Shown here in pieces: positions 33,178-36,038 of a stretch of DNA of 36,038 bases. The notes beneath the pieces are model-generated. The model was not told the DNA's origin and made no database searches. It worked only from the letters and a program-made list of their open reading frames with translations. Location: contig CAZAQG010000015.1 of the NCBI GenBank assembly GCA_964487445.1, positions 1 to 36,038 of the forward strand. The letters are read 5' to 3'. The stretch's first letter is position 1. Each line of letters opens with the position of its first letter. Source of the stretch: BMS3Abin12 sp964487445. GTDB lineage: Bacteria; Pseudomonadota; Gammaproteobacteria; 21-64-14. The position numbers were made by a program, and so were the translations under genes.

Positions 33178-33630
33178 TCACTCGGGGATTACCCGCGCCT
33201 TGGCGACGCGTTCCAGCGGGATGCCGATCTCCCGCCCATCCTCTTCGATCACGACCTGAGCGCCGCGCACCGCCACGAGCCGCCCGGTAAACTTGCGCCG
33301 CTCACCGAGCGGCTCTTCGACCTGGATCCGCACCCGACTGCCGGCCTGGCGGGCGAACTGCTCGGCGCTGAACAACGGCCGATCGTCGCCCGGCGACGAC
33401 ACCTCGAGCACATAGGGGCCGGATATCGGTTCCTCGACGTCCAACACCCCGCTGAACTGCACGCTTATCCGTCGGCAGTCCTCCAGCGTAATTCCGCCCG
33501 CCCGGTCGATATAGGCGCGCAACACCTGCCCGCGCCCCTGTGCGTGATACTCGATCCCCAGGAGTTCATAGCCCATGGCCTGCGCCACGGGGCCCAGCAA
33601 CTCCTGGAGCCTGTCACCGCTATGGTTCAC
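33178..33630 (-). CDS. rimP: Ribosome maturation factor RimP
   Basis: 30S-subunit assembly factor. 150 residues, as in E. coli. The N-terminal half has LQELLGPVAQAMGYELLGIEY and LRAYIDRAGGITLEDCRRIS. The middle has the near-invariant YVLEVSSPGDDRPLFSAEQFARQAG, and the C-terminal SH3-like barrel has KFTGRLVAV. The start is GTG at 33630, chosen because the conserved N-terminus begins there; GGAT lies 3 bases upstream. The frame is open further upstream but there encodes terminator hairpins rather than protein. First gene of the rimP-nusA-infB operon; its leader contains two intrinsic terminators. Confidence 0.95.
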   Translation of the reverse strand: MNHSGDRLQELLGPVAQAMGYELLGIEYHAQGRGQVLRAYIDRAGGITLEDCRRISVQFSGVLDVEEPISGPYVLEVSSPGDDRPLFSAEQFARQAGSRVRIQVEEPLGERRKFTGRLVAVRGAQVVIEEDGREIGIPLERVAKARVIPE

Positions 33631-33649
33631 GCCATCCGGTCCCGCAAAT

Positions 33650-33670
33650 AAAAAATGGGCGCGAGGCCCA
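33650..33670 (-). terminator. Intrinsic terminator directly upstream of rimP
   Basis: On the minus strand TGGGC, loop CTCGC, GCCCA, then TTTTTT (33655-33650) and further ATTT. Five-bp stem with a full T-run, ending about 20 bases before the rimP GTG, so it lies in the 5' leader. Confidence 0.7.
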
Positions 33671-33745
33671 CTCCAAAAATACGAAGTAGTACATGCACTT
33701 AACCCACGCCACCCACCCACCACACGCATCGGGGGCGGTGGGCGC

Positions 33746-33765
33746 AAAAAAACCCCGCAACGGGG
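33746..33765 (-). terminator. Intrinsic terminator in the rimP leader
   Basis: Minus strand CCCCG, loop TTG, CGGGG (33765-33753), followed at once by seven T residues (33752-33746). A textbook Rho-independent terminator, about 115 bases upstream of rimP and 95 bases downstream of the promoter at 33884-33856. Confidence 0.8.
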
Positions 33766-33849
33766 CCAGCCACCCTACAACCCGATGCCCGCGGGGCCGG
33801 GGCACTCCGGACATCGCCCGGGCCCACGGCGGCGCAAACCCCGCTTCGG
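33746..33849 (-). ncRNA. Candidate short leader RNA or sRNA upstream of rimP
   Basis: The interval between a good promoter (33884-33856) and the terminator ending at 33746. The predicted RNA is about 100 nt, very GC-rich, with several overlapping CCGG/CCGG and GCCC/GGGC pairings. It is not a tRNA, and it lacks the conserved loop of SRP RNA. It could be a premature-termination product of the rimP operon or an independent small RNA. No protein-coding signal is apparent. Confidence 0.35.
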
Positions 33850-33855
33850 AGTCGG

Positions 33856-33884
33856 ATTTTACACGACCCTACGGGCGGGTTCAA
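33856..33884 (-). promoter_or_regulatory. Promoter of the rimP-nusA-infB operon
   Basis: Minus strand TTGAAC (33884-33879), 17-base spacer, TAAAAT (33861-33856). Four of six and five of six consensus matches at ideal spacing. Predicted transcription start near 33849, giving a leader of about 220 bases before rimP. It is the best promoter match in this intergenic region. Confidence 0.65.
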
Positions 33885-33898
33885 CGCAGTACGAAACT

Positions 33899-33918
33899 GC
33901 CGCCCGAAACCGGGCGGC
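33899..33918. repeat. 8-bp inverted repeat between divergent promoters
   Basis: GCCGCCCG (33899-33906), loop AAAC, CGGGCGGC (33911-33918). It lies 14 bases upstream of the rimP-operon -35 box and ahead of the divergent lipoprotein gene. It could be an operator or a cruciform-forming element. The rest of 33919-34084 shows only a small GGGGTC/GACCCC hairpin near 34032-34046 and no clear promoter for the lipoprotein gene. Confidence 0.35.
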
Positions 33919-34084
33919 TCAGCCCGTGCCGGGGCCGGGCGTCAGGGCGGGGATGACGGGATCTGTGACCGAGCGCCCATTCCGCCGCCGGCTCCCGGCG
34001 CATGATTAGGCATCGTCCGGCACACGCGCCGGGGTCGGCGACCCCGAACCACCGCTAACCATCATCTTAAAGGATCCGCCCAGG

Positions 34085-36038
<1,954 letters not shown>

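Noticed and set aside
33631..33747. N-terminal extension of RimP to 33747
   Set aside because: The extension would be translated from terminator hairpins, has no homology, and the conserved RimP N-terminus begins at the GTG at 33630.
33746..33849. SRP (4.5S) RNA
   Set aside because: Only a short TCCGGA match; the conserved GGAAGCAGCC loop is absent.
33650..33884. tRNA gene in the rimP leader, as in E. coli metY
   Set aside because: No T-loop (GGTTCGAATCC-like) sequence, CCA end or cloverleaf could be found on either strand.

Overview
The window is about 36 kb of GC-rich chromosome from a gammaproteobacterium. The evidence is gene order as much as gene content: ftsK-lolA-rarA beside trxB, then aat/infA/clpA/clpS, then icd with mnmA-hflD and purB, then lptFG, then rimP-nusA-infB-rbfA-truB-rpsO-pnp. 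These are conserved gammaproteobacterial neighbourhoods, here joined with local rearrangements. Genus and family cannot be fixed from the sequence. An isocitrate dehydrogenase that has lost its NADP-binding residues and a GC-rich lipoprotein with an Ig-like domain would fit a Chromatiales/Acidiferrobacter-like environmental lineage, but that is only a guess. No tRNA, rRNA, CRISPR array or complete insertion sequence was found.

Layout. (1) 1-510: the 3' part of an AT-rich PIN-domain toxin (VapC type), probably acquired. (2) 513-4826, minus: ftsK-lolA-rarA, with a 4-base overlap between ftsK and lolA. (3) 4827-5520: an intergenic stretch holding a decayed, internally deleted alanine dehydrogenase gene flanked by promoter-like elements. 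(4) 5521-8437, plus: trxB, aat, bpt, infA. (5) 8487-11252, minus: clpS-clpA. (6) icd (minus) diverges from mnmA-hflD-acnA-purB (plus). (7) A large membrane GGDEF-EAL protein (minus), converging on purB at a strong hairpin. (8) A small uncharacterised DUF7931-like gene (plus) converging on lptF-lptG (minus). (9) 25251-33630, minus: rimP-nusA-infB-rbfA-truB-rpsO-pnp, closed by a 12-bp terminator hairpin and opened by a leader with two intrinsic terminators. (10) 34085 to the window end, plus: a long reading frame with a GTG start that encodes a lipoprotein with an Ig-like domain and a Ser-Gly linker; its 3' end lies outside the window.

How the genes work together. Aat, Bpt, ClpS and ClpA form an essentially complete bacterial N-degron pathway within 4.8 kb; only ClpP is missing. 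Icd and AcnA catalyse adjacent steps of the TCA cycle. RimP, NusA, InfB, RbfA, TruB, RpsO and Pnp form the conserved translation, transcription and RNA-decay superoperon. LptF and LptG are the membrane half of the LPS exporter, and LolA carries lipoproteins, so outer-membrane assembly appears in two places.

The observations most worth a second look are the double-terminator leader of the rimP operon, the predicted switch of Icd towards NAD+, the ald gene remnant, the compact N-degron cluster, and the lipoprotein with an in-frame hexanucleotide repeat at the right edge. I did not find a clearly novel multi-gene system.
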